A model generated the notes under the pieces. The model searched no databases. It was not told the DNA's origin and saw nothing but the letters and a program-made list of their open reading frames with translations. Below, one piece after another: positions 1 to 10,578 of a stretch of DNA of 64,000 nt. The stretch comes from Compostimonas suwonensis. GTDB lineage: Bacteria; Actinomycetota; Actinomycetes; Actinomycetales; Microbacteriaceae. A program made the translations under genes and the position numbers. Numbering within the stretch: position 1 is the first letter of the stretch; the number at the start of each line of letters is the position of its first letter. The stretch lies in assembly GCF_002797855.1 (NCBI RefSeq), contig NZ_PGFB01000005.1:124001-188000 (forward strand). Reading direction: 5' to 3'.

Positions 1-1884
<1,884 letters not shown>

Positions 1885-1930
1885 CCAGCGGTCCGGCCCC
1901 GTCGGCAGGCCCAGCCGGTCACGGCACGTA

Positions 1931-1974
1931 AAAGTCCCACAGGCCCGTGGAATTCCACGGGCCTGTGGGACTTT
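1931..1974. terminator. perfect 22-bp palindrome, terminator of acs
   Basis: The arms 1931-1952 and 1953-1974 are perfect reverse complements (left arm begins AAAGTCCCACAGG). The right arm ends in CTTT and is followed by GTCTTC. It lies between acs (+) and the convergent peptidoglycan-binding gene (-), so it can serve both directions. Confidence 0.85.
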
Positions 1975-2033
1975 GTCTTCATTCGGCCTAGCCGCCGACC
2001 AGAAGATTCCTCTTGGTTTCGGAATCACCGATT

Positions 2034-2495
2034 TTAGAGGCCAAAGTACTGAATCTTGACCGTCAGGGCAACTCCGTTCCAACTATTAACACCCATAACC
2101 CCGTCCTGAGGGCCGCCATAGTGACCGGCATCAGCAGCCCACTTCTGCATCGCACGATAGGTATTCGTCCCCGGCACGCCATCGATGGGACCGGTGTACC
2201 CATGACTCTGTAAGAACGTTTGCATGCCCTTCCAGCTGTTGACGCCCATAACACCGTCGATCGGCCCGGTGTACCCATGGGCTTCTGCAGGGCCGTCCTG
2301 GAACTGGCACCACAATGTCTGGTTGGGCAGGGCACCATCGTTCGCTGCGTTGTTGAAGACGTGGGTTTGACAATAGGGCGTCGGGACTCCCGCTTTAACT
2401 ACTGTTCCAGATGCGTTCGCTGGAGATGCCCCGAACAACGCTGCACTCAGAGCACCCATCACAGCAGCCGTTGCCACTATTTTTTTCCATCGCAT
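2034..2495 (-). CDS. secreted peptidoglycan-binding-like protein with three 25-residue repeats
   Basis: 153 residues. An N-terminal signal peptide (MRWKKIVATAAVMG..., probable cleavage after ANA near residue 28) leads to a short mature protein. Three copies of a 25-residue unit start at residues 74, 99 and 124; each carries a G-x-x-G-P-x-D-G-V-x-G-x-N core resembling the peptidoglycan-binding-1 fold. The product is probably exported and binds cell wall. No catalytic domain is visible, so any enzymatic role is unsupported. The start has a good ribosome site (AAGAAAGGA). The gene is visibly poorer in G+C than its neighbours and its upstream region is AT-rich, which suggests transfer from another source. 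Bacteriocin-like or phage-derived lysin fragments are alternatives. Confidence 0.7.
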   Translation of the reverse strand: MRWKKIVATAAVMGALSAALFGASPANASGTVVKAGVPTPYCQTHVFNNAANDGALPNQTLWCQFQDGPAEAHGYTGPIDGVMGVNSWKGMQTFLQSHGYTGPIDGVPGTNTYRAMQKWAADAGHYGGPQDGVMGVNSWNGVALTVKIQYFGL

Positions 2496-2594
2496 TTATC
2501 GATCCTTTCTTGCAAAGAGAGCACCTTGCCCTCACCTCAAGCTAGGGCCGAGTATTGATTTGCACAGTCGGTAAAAATGACGACATGTTTTTTT

Positions 2595-2615
2595 AAAAAA
2601 ATGCTATACATAGCA
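2595..2615 (-). terminator. hairpin plus T-run, terminator of the ridA unit
   Basis: On the minus strand the inverted repeat TGCTAT-GT-ATAGCA is followed directly by seven T residues, 38 bases past the ridA stop. The stem is short, but the T-run makes a rho-independent terminator plausible. Confidence 0.6.
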
Positions 2616-2653
2616 CATAGGCCGCATCGGAAATTCGTGTGCCTACAACGCCA

Positions 2654-3124
2654 CTACTCGAAGGCGAGGATGACCTCGACCTCGACGGGCGAGTCGAGGG
2701 GAAGCACGGCGACGCCGACGGCGGAGCGCGCGTGACGACCCTCCTCGCCGAAGATCTCGCCGAGCACCTCGGAGGCGCCGTTGATGACGCCCGGCTGGCC
2801 GGTGAAGGAGGGGTCGGAGGCGACGAAGCCCGTGACCTTGACGACACGGGTCACCCGGTCGATGTTCCCCAGCACGGACGCTGCGGCCGCGAGGGCGTTG
2901 AGTGCGCAGATCCGCGCGTACTCCTTCGCGTCGTCGGCCGGCACCAGGCCGTGCCCGTCACCGACCTTGCCGCTGGCCGGGAGGGCGCCCGACACCATGG
3001 GCAGCTGGCCCGAGGTGAAGACGAGAGGGCCCTCGATGACGGCCGGGACGTAGGCCGCGACGGGCGGAACCACGGCGGGGAGCTCGATGCCGAGCTCGGC
3101 GAGACGCTGGGTGACGGTAGACAT
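2654..3124 (-). CDS. RidA/YjgF-family protein
   Basis: 156 residues, cytoplasmic. The family hydrolyses reactive enamines and imines released by PLP enzymes. The visible landmarks are VFTSGQLPM near the start, the central LNALAAAASVLG segment, the VVKVTGFVAS strand, and the C-terminal VAVLPLDSPVEVEVILAFE. Its length fits the longer actinobacterial branch rather than the roughly 130-residue core. The ATG start overlaps the stop of the DUF4177 gene by one base (TGATG), so the two are translationally coupled. The pair is divergent from the PBP gene, as in other actinobacteria. The exact substrate cannot be read from sequence. Confidence 0.88.
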   Translation of the reverse strand: MSTVTQRLAELGIELPAVVPPVAAYVPAVIEGPLVFTSGQLPMVSGALPASGKVGDGHGLVPADDAKEYARICALNALAAAASVLGNIDRVTRVVKVTGFVASDPSFTGQPGVINGASEVLGEIFGEEGRHARSAVGVAVLPLDSPVEVEVILAFE

Positions 3125-3303
3125 CAGGCACCCGCCCCGGAGACGTCGGAGCCGGCGACCGGGCGCTTGAGGTAGGCGACGAGTCCGCCCTCGGGGCCCG
3201 TGACGACCTGCACGAGCTCCCAGCCCTGCGAACCCCAGTTGTTCAGGATCGCCGCCGTATTGTGGATCATGAGCGGTGTGGTCAAGTACTCCCAAGAGGG
3301 CAT
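3124..3303 (-). CDS. DUF4177-like small protein
   Basis: 59 residues, starting MPSWEYLTTPLMIHNTAAIL with a GGAG ribosome site 6 bases before the ATG. The core WGSQGWELVQVV is the hallmark of DUF4177 proteins, small soluble proteins of unknown function. It ends in a flexible GSDVSGAGA tail and its stop overlaps the ridA start. In actinobacteria this small gene commonly sits just before ridA and opposite whiB/PBP genes, which supports it being real despite its size. The role is unknown. Confidence 0.8.
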   Translation of the reverse strand: MPSWEYLTTPLMIHNTAAILNNWGSQGWELVQVVTGPEGGLVAYLKRPVAGSDVSGAGA

Positions 3304-3409
3304 GAAGACTCCAAATCGTGACCACCTCCGCCCCGCGCAGTCGGCACGAATCGGAGAATGGTATTGCGGGGACAGCGCTCGGTTCCGGCGGTTTGCCAGC
3401 TTTATCGCC

Positions 3410-3415
3410 TACTCT
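3410..3415 (+). promoter_or_regulatory. candidate -10 box for a leaderless PBP transcript
   Basis: TACTCT lies 7 bases before the ATG at 3423 and no Shine-Dalgarno sequence is present. Transcription would then start at or next to the start codon. No convincing -35 hexamer was found. Confidence 0.4.
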
Positions 3416-3422
3416 CAATTCT

Positions 3423-5948
3423 ATGTCTGCCCAAAAACGTACCGCTAGCGGCGCGCTCGGAGGCCTCCTCGGCTTCGTCGGCGTGAGCGCTGTGGCCGGT
3501 GTGCTCGTCGTGGCCGCGGTGACCCCCGCGATCGCCGTGACCGGCATGGCCGCCAACAGCACCATCGGCATCTTCGAAGGCCTGCCCAGCTACCTCCAGC
3601 CCGACAAGCTCATGGAGCGGTCGAACATCTACGCCACGACGAACGAGGGCACGCCGTACCTGCTCGCGTCCTTCTATGACCAGAACCGCGTCGAGGTGCC
3701 GTGGGAGAACGTGTCCCAGTTCGCGAAAGACGGTGCGGTCGCGACCGAGGACCCGCGTTTCTACGAGCACGGCGGCATCGACATCCAGGGCACCGTGCGT
3801 GGCGCTCTGACGACGGCCTTCGGCGGCGATGTGCAGGGCGGGTCGTCGATCACCCAGCAGTACGTCAAGAACGTGCTCGTGCAGAAGGGCGTGCTCGAGG
3901 CGACGACCCCCGAGGAGGAGCAGGCGGCCTACGACGAGGCGACCGAGACGACTCCTGAGCGCAAGCTCAAGGAGATGCGTCTCGCGATCGGAGTCGAGAA
4001 GGAGTTCTCGAAAGACCAGATCCTGCTCGGCTACCTCAACATCGCCCTCTTCGGCGGCCGCGTCTACGGCATCGAGGCAGCGGCGCAGTACTACTTCGGC
4101 GTGAGCGCGAAGGACCTCAACCTGCAGCAGGCGGCGACGCTCGTTGCGATCGTCAACAATCCCGACAATCTGCGCATCGACCGGCCCGACAACGAGGTCA
4201 ACGGCGCCGCCGACGGCTATGCCGAGACGAAGATCCGGCGCGACTACGTGCTCGACCAGATGCTCAAATACCAGAAGATCACCCAGGAGCAGTACGACGC
4301 GGCCATCGCGACGCCCATCGAGCCGACGATCACCGAGCCGAGCACCGGATGCCAGACGGCCGGCGGGTCCGGATACTTCTGCGACTACGTGACGAAGATC
4401 ATCCAGAACGACCCGAACCTGGGCTACGACGCCCTGCAGCGCGGTGGCCTGCAGATCTACACCTCGCTCGACCTCGACGTGCAGGCCGCAGCCGAGACGG
4501 CCATCAACAACAACGTTCCGCAGGCCATGGACGGCTTCGACGTCGGCGCGGTCGCCGTGACCATCCAGCCCGGCACCGGGCGTGTTCTCGCCATGGCGCA
4601 GAACAAGATCTACAGCCAGGATCCCGAGGTGCAGGCCCAGGGGCCGCAGTACAGCGGCATCAACTACAACACCGACTTCGCTTACGGCGGCTCGACGGGC
4701 TTCCAGCCGGGATCGACCTACAAGGTCTTCACCCTCGCGGAGTGGCTCAAAGAAGGCCACGCCCTCAACGAGACGGTGGACGCCCGACGCAAGAACTGGA
4801 CGAACTTCACAGACAGCTGCCTCGGCACCCAGTACTACTCCGATTTCAACCCGAGGAACGACGAGGGCGGCAACGGCGGCTTCTGGACGGCCCTCTACAA
4901 CACTTACAGGTCCGAGAACACGGGCTTCATCGCCATGGCGCAAAAACTCGACCTCTGCGAGATCCGGAAGACGGCTGAATCGTTCGGAGTTCATCGGGCC
5001 GACGGCGAGCCACTCGCGCAGGGCGCGAGTGCCGTGCTCGGCACCAATGAGATCGCTCCGCTGACGATGGCCGAAGCCTTCGGCGGTATCGCGAACAACG
5101 GAATGACCTGCACACCCGTAGCGATCGACAAGATCCTCGACTCGGATGGCGCAGAGGTCCCGGCCCCGCAATCGACGTGCACGCAATCCGTCGATCCGAA
5201 GATCGCGGCTGGCATGGAGTACGCCATGCAACGGGTTATGACGTCTGGCGGCACAGGCGGCCCATCGGCAGGCGCCATCAACGGCAGCTGGCCGCTCATC
5301 GGCAAGACCGGTACAAGCGACAACAACGAGGCCACCTGGATGAGCGGCGGAAGCAACAAAGTCATAACGGTCACCGGTCTCTTCAACGTCACCGGCCACG
5401 TCGACCAGCGAGACACCTACATCAACGGCAACCAGGCCGCCGTCATCCGCCACACCATCTGGCCAGCCGTTATGAACGTCGCCCTGCCCAAGTACGGCGG
5501 CGACGCCTTCGCCGACGCCGACCCCTCGGTACTGCAGGCCACCTCCGTGACCATCCCCGATGTGCGCGGCATGAGCGCGGAGGACGCCGCGAGCGTCATC
5601 GAGAACGCCGGATTCAGCGCGGTCGTCGGCGATCAGGTCGACTCCGATCTGCCTCAGGGCCAGGTCGCGGGCACCACCCCGACCGGTGGCGCGAGCCGAG
5701 GCACCCTCATCACGATCAACGTGAGCAACGGCCAAGGCCTCACGGTGCCCGATGTCACGGATGCCAACGACTTCAACGGGGCCCGCGGCATCCTGCAGAA
5801 CGCCGGGTTCACCAACATCGCCCAGAGCTGCGTCGTGGCGAGCAGCCCGGGCGACGTGAACAAGCCGCAGTCATCGAATCCGCAGGTGGGTGCGGTCGCG
5901 AACCGTTCCAGCACGGTGACGGTCGCGATCGCGAAGCCGAACTGCTGA
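3423..5948 (+). CDS. class A penicillin-binding protein (transglycosylase/transpeptidase) with two PASTA domains
   Basis: 841 residues. It polymerises and cross-links peptidoglycan outside the membrane. There is a short cytoplasmic tail and one membrane segment (about 11-40). The GT51 transglycosylase domain carries E109 in EDPRFYEHGGID and the GGSSITQQYVKN motif (139-150). The transpeptidase domain carries S431-TYK, S497-EN and K628-TGT. Two C-terminal PASTA domains (about 706-768 and 773-841) probably sense wall fragments. The ATG at 3423 is preferred because the 35 extra in-frame codons upstream encode no family sequence. It is a PonA2-type enzyme by architecture and by its ridA and phosphoesterase neighbours. 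The phosphoesterase gene follows after 7 bases. Confidence 0.93.
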   Translation: MSAQKRTASGALGGLLGFVGVSAVAGVLVVAAVTPAIAVTGMAANSTIGIFEGLPSYLQPDKLMERSNIYATTNEGTPYLLASFYDQNRVEVPWENVSQFAKDGAVATEDPRFYEHGGIDIQGTVRGALTTAFGGDVQGGSSITQQYVKNVLVQKGVLEATTPEEEQAAYDEATETTPERKLKEMRLAIGVEKEFSKDQILLGYLNIALFGGRVYGIEAAAQYYFGVSAKDLNLQQAATLVAIVNNPDNLRIDRPDNEVNGAADGYAETKIRRDYVLDQMLKYQKITQEQYDAAIATPIEPTITEPSTGCQTAGGSGYFCDYVTKIIQNDPNLGYDALQRGGLQIYTSLDLDVQAAAETAINNNVPQAMDGFDVGAVAVTIQPGTGRVLAMAQNKIYSQDPEVQAQGPQYSGINYNTDFAYGGSTGFQPGSTYKVFTLAEWLKEGHALNETVDARRKNWTNFTDSCLGTQYYSDFNPRNDEGGNGGFWTALYNTYRSENTGFIAMAQKLDLCEIRKTAESFGVHRADGEPLAQGASAVLGTNEIAPLTMAEAFGGIANNGMTCTPVAIDKILDSDGAEVPAPQSTCTQSVDPKIAAGMEYAMQRVMTSGGTGGPSAGAINGSWPLIGKTGTSDNNEATWMSGGSNKVITVTGLFNVTGHVDQRDTYINGNQAAVIRHTIWPAVMNVALPKYGGDAFADADPSVLQATSVTIPDVRGMSAEDAASVIENAGFSAVVGDQVDSDLPQGQVAGTTPTGGASRGTLITINVSNGQGLTVPDVTDANDFNGARGILQNAGFTNIAQSCVVASSPGDVNKPQSSNPQVGAVANRSSTVTVAIAKPNC

Positions 5949-5955
5949 TCCTCCG

Positions 5956-6951
5956 GTGACGGCCGCACGAAACATCACCGTCGCCCTCGCAGCCGTCGCG
6001 GCTGCGGGGGCGGCGGCCTTCGCCTACGGCTCGCTCTGGGAACGCCGTCAGTTCACACTGCGCCGCGCGACCGTGCCCGTGCTGCCGTCTGGGGCCGCGC
6101 CCATCCGGGTGCTCCACCTCTCCGATCTGCACATGGCGCCCTGGCAGAAGGCGAAGCAGGAGTGGGTGCGCGCTCTCGCGGGCGAGCATCCCGACTTCAT
6201 CGTCGACACCGGCGACAACCTCGGCCACCCCGATGCGATCGAGGCCGTCGCCTACGCCCTCGAGCCCTTCGACGGCATCCCGGGCGTGTTCGTCAACGGA
6301 TCCAACGACTATTTCGGGCCGACGCCGAAGAACCCGCTCAAGTACTTCACCGGTCCGTCGAAGACGTCCCGCGCAGCGGCGACCCTCGACATCGAGCGGC
6401 TGCAGGGCGTCTTCGCGCAGCTCGGCTGGACGAACCTCAACAACGCGGCCGCGGCCATCGACGTGCGCGGCACCCGCCTCGAGCTCTTCGGCGTCGACGA
6501 CCCGCACCGCCACTTCGACAGGCTCGAGGTGCTCACGACCGCCATCGACGAGCTGCACGAGAACGACCCGCTGCTCGTCGAGGGCGACACCTGGCCCGAC
6601 TCGGCGACCTCGGCTCAGGATGCCGCGGACTCCCGTCGCTCCACCCTCACGGTCGGCGTGGCCCACGCCCCCTACCAGCGGGTGCTCAACTCGTTCCTCA
6701 ACCACGGCGCGGAGCTCATCTTCGCCGGCCACACCCACGGCGGCCAGGTGTGCCTGCCCGGCTACGGCGCGCTCGTCACGAACTGCGACATCCCGCGCCG
6801 TCAGGCGAAAGGCCTGAGCCTGTGGCGCCACGGCTTGCGCTCCGCGTTCCTCAACGTCTCCGCGGGCCTCGGAACCTCGATCTACGCCCCCGTGCGCTTC
6901 GCCTGCCGCCCCGAGGCGAGCCTGCTCACCCTCGTGGCGGCCGACGCGTAA
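5956..6951 (+). CDS. membrane-anchored metallophosphoesterase
   Basis: 331 residues, GTG start, co-transcribed with the PBP gene. An N-terminal membrane segment (about residues 7-25) is followed by a calcineurin-like phosphoesterase fold. The metal-binding motifs are HLSDLH (54-59), DTGDN, NGSND and GHTHGGQ (from 258). The family coordinates two metal ions and cleaves phosphoesters; YkuE-like members act on lipid or envelope substrates. The constant position behind a PonA2-type PBP suggests an envelope role, but the substrate is unknown. Confidence 0.88.
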   Translation: MTAARNITVALAAVAAAGAAAFAYGSLWERRQFTLRRATVPVLPSGAAPIRVLHLSDLHMAPWQKAKQEWVRALAGEHPDFIVDTGDNLGHPDAIEAVAYALEPFDGIPGVFVNGSNDYFGPTPKNPLKYFTGPSKTSRAAATLDIERLQGVFAQLGWTNLNNAAAAIDVRGTRLELFGVDDPHRHFDRLEVLTTAIDELHENDPLLVEGDTWPDSATSAQDAADSRRSTLTVGVAHAPYQRVLNSFLNHGAELIFAGHTHGGQVCLPGYGALVTNCDIPRRQAKGLSLWRHGLRSAFLNVSAGLGTSIYAPVRFACRPEASLLTLVAADA

Positions 6952-6973
6952 CAGCGACCCGGCCGCGACGAAC

Positions 6974-7020
6974 GGATGCCGCCGGCCGCACACCCGCGAG
7001 GGCGTCGGCCGACGGCATCC
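6974..7020. terminator. weak hairpin between convergent genes
   Basis: GGATGCCG (6974-6981) pairs with CGGCATCC (7013-7020), with a further GGCC/GGCC pairing inside. It lies just after the phosphoesterase stop and in front of a second, tighter hairpin. Confidence 0.45.
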
Positions 7021-7034
7021 TGTCGTTGTGAACA

Positions 7035-7064
7035 CGTGCCCTGACGCTCGCGCGCCAGGGCACG
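7035..7064. terminator. bidirectional terminator hairpin
   Basis: CGTGCCCTG (7035-7043) pairs perfectly with CAGGGCACG (7056-7064). It sits 8 bases past the stop of the minus-strand asparaginase gene and in the path of plus-strand transcription from the PBP unit. Confidence 0.7.
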
Positions 7065-7071
7065 CCCTCGG

Positions 7072-8544
7072 TCAGTGGTTGAGCTGGGCCGCGTTCCTGC
7101 GGCGCACGATGAGCACGCCCGCGCCCGCCAGGAGCACGAGGAACGCGATCGCGGCGAAGGCGCCCGCGTTGGAGCCGAGGGCCGGCAGCAGCCCGGCGCT
7201 CGCGCCCGAGGACGGGTCGCTCGGGCCTCCGGCGCCGCCCGCACCCGGCGTGGGGGTGCCGCTCGCACCCGGCGTGGGCTCGGTGGTCGGCTCTTCGGTC
7301 GGTTCGGTGGTCGGCTCGGTCGTGGGCTCGCCGGTCGGCTCGGGGCCGGAGCTGCCGCGCACGGGGTTGACCGTTCCGGCGAGCGCCGAGCTGTCGAACG
7401 AGGGGGTGCCGAAGCTTCCGAACCAGCCGCGCGCCTCCTCCACGTCGCTCGTGAAGGCGAGGCTCAACAGCAGCAGGAGCCGCGCCTTCTGCGGCAGCAG
7501 GTCGTTCGCCGCGATGACGTTGCCCGAGCCGCCCGTGACCGCGCCGCTTCCGGTGCGGGTGGTGCTCGCGAACCAGACACCCGCGTTGGCCGCCGCCGTG
7601 CGGGCGGCGCCCTGGGCGGAGGAGATGCCGCCGGCGCCGGTTCCCGCCGTCACGATTCCCTTGACGCCCGCGTTCGCAAAGGCCGTGATCGCCTCGCCGC
7701 CCGCCTGCTGGTAGCCGTAGATGATCTCGGTGCGCGGGAGCGACGCGGGGTCGACGGTGTCGAGCTGGAAGGGGGTGAACCAGTCGTCGGTCGCGCACCT
7801 GTTGAGACGCGCGGGCGCGCGCTCGACGAAGATGTCGCTGCCGTCGAGCCAGCCGAGCGCCCCGAGGGTGCGGGTCTGGAAGGTGTCGTTGCGCGTGGAG
7901 TTGGTCTTCGTCACGTCGCGGGCGGCGTGGATCTCGTCGTTGAGCATCAGCACCGTGCCGAAGCAGAACGTCTTCTGGCTCGCGGCGAGCCGGATCGACT
8001 GCAGGAGGTTGGCCGGGCCGTCGGTTCCGATGACTCCCGCCTCCCCCGCCGTCGCGCCCGCAGCCCAAGGCCGCATGGCGCCCGTGATGACCACGGGCTT
8101 CTTGTTCTGCACCGTGAGGTCGAGCCAGTAGGCGAACTCCTCCATGGTGTCGGTTCCGGTCGTCACGACGACGCCGTCGGCCTCGGCGAGCGCCGCCTGC
8201 ACGGCGAGGGTGAGCCCGTGGTATTGCGGGATCGTGTACCCGCCCGACCCGGAGTTGCCGAACTGCACGACGCTCACGTCGGCGAAGGCCGAGAGCTCGG
8301 GCTGCAGCAGGTCGACCATGTCTTGCATGGGGTAGGTGCCGGCGCGGTAGTCGGTGTAGGTGTCGCGGCCGTCGGCCTTGCCGGCGAGCGTGCCGCCGGT
8401 GGCGACGACGACGACCTTGGGCTTGTCTGCCTCGGCCGCGGTCGCCGCGGGAACGGCGCCCGCGACGAGGCCGGCGGCCGGGATGGTGACGGCGAGCGCC
8501 ACGACGAGCATTCGCCTGAGCGAGGTGGTGCGTGTGTTCTTCAC
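7072..8544 (-). CDS. exported, surface-attached L-asparaginase (type II-like)
   Basis: 490 residues. It hydrolyses asparagine to aspartate and ammonia outside the cell. A signal peptide (about 1-38, ending near ATAAEA) precedes the two-domain amidohydrolase. The catalytic motifs are ATGGTLAG (nucleophile T52) and TTGTDTMEE (T131-D132), with VVITGAMRP further on. A Pro/Thr/Glu-rich linker (PTEPTTEP repeats, about residues 405-440) leads to a C-terminal membrane helix and an RRRN tail. LPALG lies just before the helix and resembles a degenerate sorting signal. The GTG start at 8544 was chosen because it begins directly before a normal signal peptide; longer frames add only arginine-rich sequence. 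Wall or membrane tethering is inferred. Confidence 0.88.
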   Translation of the reverse strand: MKNTRTTSLRRMLVVALAVTIPAAGLVAGAVPAATAAEADKPKVVVVATGGTLAGKADGRDTYTDYRAGTYPMQDMVDLLQPELSAFADVSVVQFGNSGSGGYTIPQYHGLTLAVQAALAEADGVVVTTGTDTMEEFAYWLDLTVQNKKPVVITGAMRPWAAGATAGEAGVIGTDGPANLLQSIRLAASQKTFCFGTVLMLNDEIHAARDVTKTNSTRNDTFQTRTLGALGWLDGSDIFVERAPARLNRCATDDWFTPFQLDTVDPASLPRTEIIYGYQQAGGEAITAFANAGVKGIVTAGTGAGGISSAQGAARTAAANAGVWFASTTRTGSGAVTGGSGNVIAANDLLPQKARLLLLLSLAFTSDVEEARGWFGSFGTPSFDSSALAGTVNPVRGSSGPEPTGEPTTEPTTEPTEEPTTEPTPGASGTPTPGAGGAGGPSDPSSGASAGLLPALGSNAGAFAAIAFLVLLAGAGVLIVRRRNAAQLNH

Positions 8545-8901
8545 GGAAGGACCATTCTTCTTTCGCTTGACTGCACGGAGGATCTGCGTGGGGATGATGG
8601 AGCGATGACGAGCGCCGCCGAACGCGGGAGCGCGCGACGCAGCGCCGTGCGGGCAGCACGGCTGTCGGCGGGTGGCACGACGTGATCGACGACCGCGCGA
8701 GAACCGTCGCGGTCGGTCGGCAGACACCCGGCGCGACCCCCACGTCCCGGGTCGCATCGTGTTCTCATGGTGTCTTCATAGAAGAATCACAGGTGGATAT
8801 TTCGGCCGTGTTTCCACCCCGGACACACTCCGTTACAAGTCCCCCAGACGGGTGACGGTCCACTCGGAGAAGACAGGGTCCGCCTCTGTCCACACGCCGG
8901 C
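8545..8901. other. intergenic, no gene recognised
   Basis: 357 bases between the asparaginase start and the signal peptidase stop. It must hold the asparaginase promoter, but no clear -35/-10 pair could be assigned. The stretch around 8760-8810 is somewhat richer in A+T. No RNA gene or repeat was seen. Confidence 0.5.
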
Positions 8902-9507
8902 TCAGTGCGCGCTGAACCCCGCCGCAGGCCCGTAGCCGAACGTCACGACCCCGACGAGCATGTCCTTCCGGACCCCGCCCCCGCCCTCGTCGGCGGCGTG
9001 GAAGCGCGAGTCCCGCGAGGCGCTGCGGTGGTCGCCCATGACCCAGTAGCTGCCCTCGGGCACGAGGATGTCGAAACCGAGGCTGCTCGCCGGCTCGCCC
9101 GGGTAGAGGTACGGCTCGTCGACCTCCGCGCCGTTGACGAGCAGGGCGCCGTCGCCGCCCGAGCAGCAGCTGACCCTGTCCCCCGGCAGCCCGATGACCC
9201 GCTTGACGACGTAGCCGTCGTCGTCCGCAGCAGGCTCCTCGGGCAGGTCCTGCGGGTACCCGATGACCGCCTCGACCGGATCGATCCAGCCCCCGGGATC
9301 GCGGAACACGACGATGTCCCCGCGTTCGACCGTGCGCAGCTTGTCCACGAGCACCTGGTCGCCGACGGCCATGGTGGGTGCCATCGATCCGCTCGTGACG
9401 ACGAAGACCTCCACGACGAACGACCGCAGCCCCTGCGCGAGCAGGTAGGCCAGCACGGCGAGGGCGAGCACCCTCAGGAGCACCTCGCGAACGCCGAGCG
9501 AGGCCAT
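8902..9507 (-). CDS. lepB: signal peptidase I
   Basis: 201 residues. It cleaves signal peptides from exported proteins at the outer face of the membrane. One N-terminal membrane segment (about 9-37) is followed by the catalytic serine in TSGSMAPTM (S41). The general-base lysine lies in VKRVIGLPGD (K102) and the box E motif GDHRSASRDSR follows. The start codon is 2 bases past the stop of the DUF305 gene, so both are one unit. The immediate neighbours are nearly all exported proteins. It may be the general enzyme or one serving these substrates; sequence alone does not decide. Confidence 0.93.
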   Translation of the reverse strand: MASLGVREVLLRVLALAVLAYLLAQGLRSFVVEVFVVTSGSMAPTMAVGDQVLVDKLRTVERGDIVVFRDPGGWIDPVEAVIGYPQDLPEEPAADDDGYVVKRVIGLPGDRVSCCSGGDGALLVNGAEVDEPYLYPGEPASSLGFDILVPEGSYWVMGDHRSASRDSRFHAADEGGGGVRKDMLVGVVTFGYGPAAGFSAH

Positions 9508-9509
9508 GC

Positions 9510-10457
9510 TCAGCCGAGCTCGGCGATCATCGTGCGCATCGCATCCACCTCGCGCTGCTGCTCGTCGACCACGTGTTTCGCCGACCCGACCGCGAAGGCG
9601 TTGCTGCCCGTGGCGATGAGCTCCCGCGCCATCTGCACGGCCCCCTCGTGGTGGCGGATCATCATCTCGAGGAACATCGTCTGGGCCTGCGCCGTGGGGG
9701 CGTCGCGCAGTGCCGCCAGCTCCGCGTCGCTGAGCATGCCGGGCATCGCAGGCGACACGGACGCCGCACCCGCCGCATCCTCCCCGTCCGCCGTGCCGTC
9801 GTGGGAGGCATGGGTTCCGCAGTCCACGAGCACCCCGGCCGCGACGGTGGGCTCCTGCGCCGAGGGCACCGGCGTGGCCCCCGCGTGGGCGGAGTGCGGG
9901 CGTGTCGCGGGGGCCGCAGAACCCGCGTTCTTCGCGATCTCGGCGCTCCAGGCATCCTGCCAGCCGCGCATCGCGTCGATCTCGCGCGACTGGTCGTAGA
10001 CGATGAACTCGGCGAGGGCGGAGGCGCGCGGCCAGACCCCCTCTTTCTCGAGCAGGTACCCGCTCATCGTGAGGGCCTGCTCGTGGTGGGAGACCATCTT
10101 CTCGACGTAGCAGAAGTCGACGGGCTCGGGCGCGAGGGGCGTCGGGGCGGATGCCGCGCCCGCACCCGCTCCCGGTGCGACCGCCGACCCGCCGGCCGCG
10201 CCTGCCGTACCCGCGCCCACGCCCGACGCGCCCACGCCGATCGCCGGCACCTCGGCCGCGACGAAGCGGGGCGCGACGAGGAGGACGGCCCCGGCCGCGA
10301 CGACGACGGCGAACGCGATGACACCCCACCGCATCGCACGCCGTCGGTGGGATCGCGGCACCGGCTGCTCACCGGGCTGCCCGCCGGGCACCGGCGATGC
10401 GGGCTGTGCGTCCCGCGAGGATCGCAGGGGCCGCTCGGGCTGCTCGGGCTGTTCCAC
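9510..10457 (-). CDS. membrane-anchored DUF305 protein (possible copper binder)
   Basis: 315 residues, GTG start with a GAGAGAGGAAC ribosome site. A proline-rich cytoplasmic N-terminus and one membrane segment (about 43-65) lead to an extracytoplasmic region. The region contains two DUF305 halves, marked by SHHEQALTMS (HH near 124) and IRHHEGAVQMA (HH near 268). DUF305 is a helical domain rich in His and Met; the cyanobacterial CopM protein of this family binds copper. The gene lies directly downstream of two genes that look like parts of a copper amine oxidase and directly upstream of lepB. Delivery or buffering of extracellular copper is therefore a reasonable inference, but unproven. Confidence 0.8.
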   Translation of the reverse strand: MEQPEQPERPLRSSRDAQPASPVPGGQPGEQPVPRSHRRRAMRWGVIAFAVVVAAGAVLLVAPRFVAAEVPAIGVGASGVGAGTAGAAGGSAVAPGAGAGAASAPTPLAPEPVDFCYVEKMVSHHEQALTMSGYLLEKEGVWPRASALAEFIVYDQSREIDAMRGWQDAWSAEIAKNAGSAAPATRPHSAHAGATPVPSAQEPTVAAGVLVDCGTHASHDGTADGEDAAGAASVSPAMPGMLSDAELAALRDAPTAQAQTMFLEMMIRHHEGAVQMARELIATGSNAFAVGSAKHVVDEQQREVDAMRTMIAELG

Positions 10458-10501
10458 GGCCGTTCCTCTCTCGTCGCGCCGGTCTCGTCGCGCCGGCTCG
10501 C

Positions 10502-10565
10502 CTCACCGGCCGTCGAACACGGCCGGTGAGTGCGGGGGCGCGACCTCGACGGCCGCGCCCCCGCA
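10502..10565 (-). terminator. two tandem hairpins after the amine oxidase gene
   Basis: Hairpin 1: TGCGGGGGCGCG (10531-10542) with CGCGCCCCCGCA (10554-10565). Hairpin 2: CTCACCGGCCGT (10502-10513) with ACGGCCGGTGAG (10519-10530). Both stems are 12 bp and perfect. They begin 14 bases after the stop of the minus-strand gene and separate it from the DUF305-lepB unit. Confidence 0.75.
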
Positions 10566-10578
10566 TCCTTCTATCGGG

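Noticed and set aside
3402-5735. A 777-codon frame opposite the PBP gene
   Set aside because: The plus strand encodes an intact PBP with all catalytic motifs; the antisense frame has no recognisable content.
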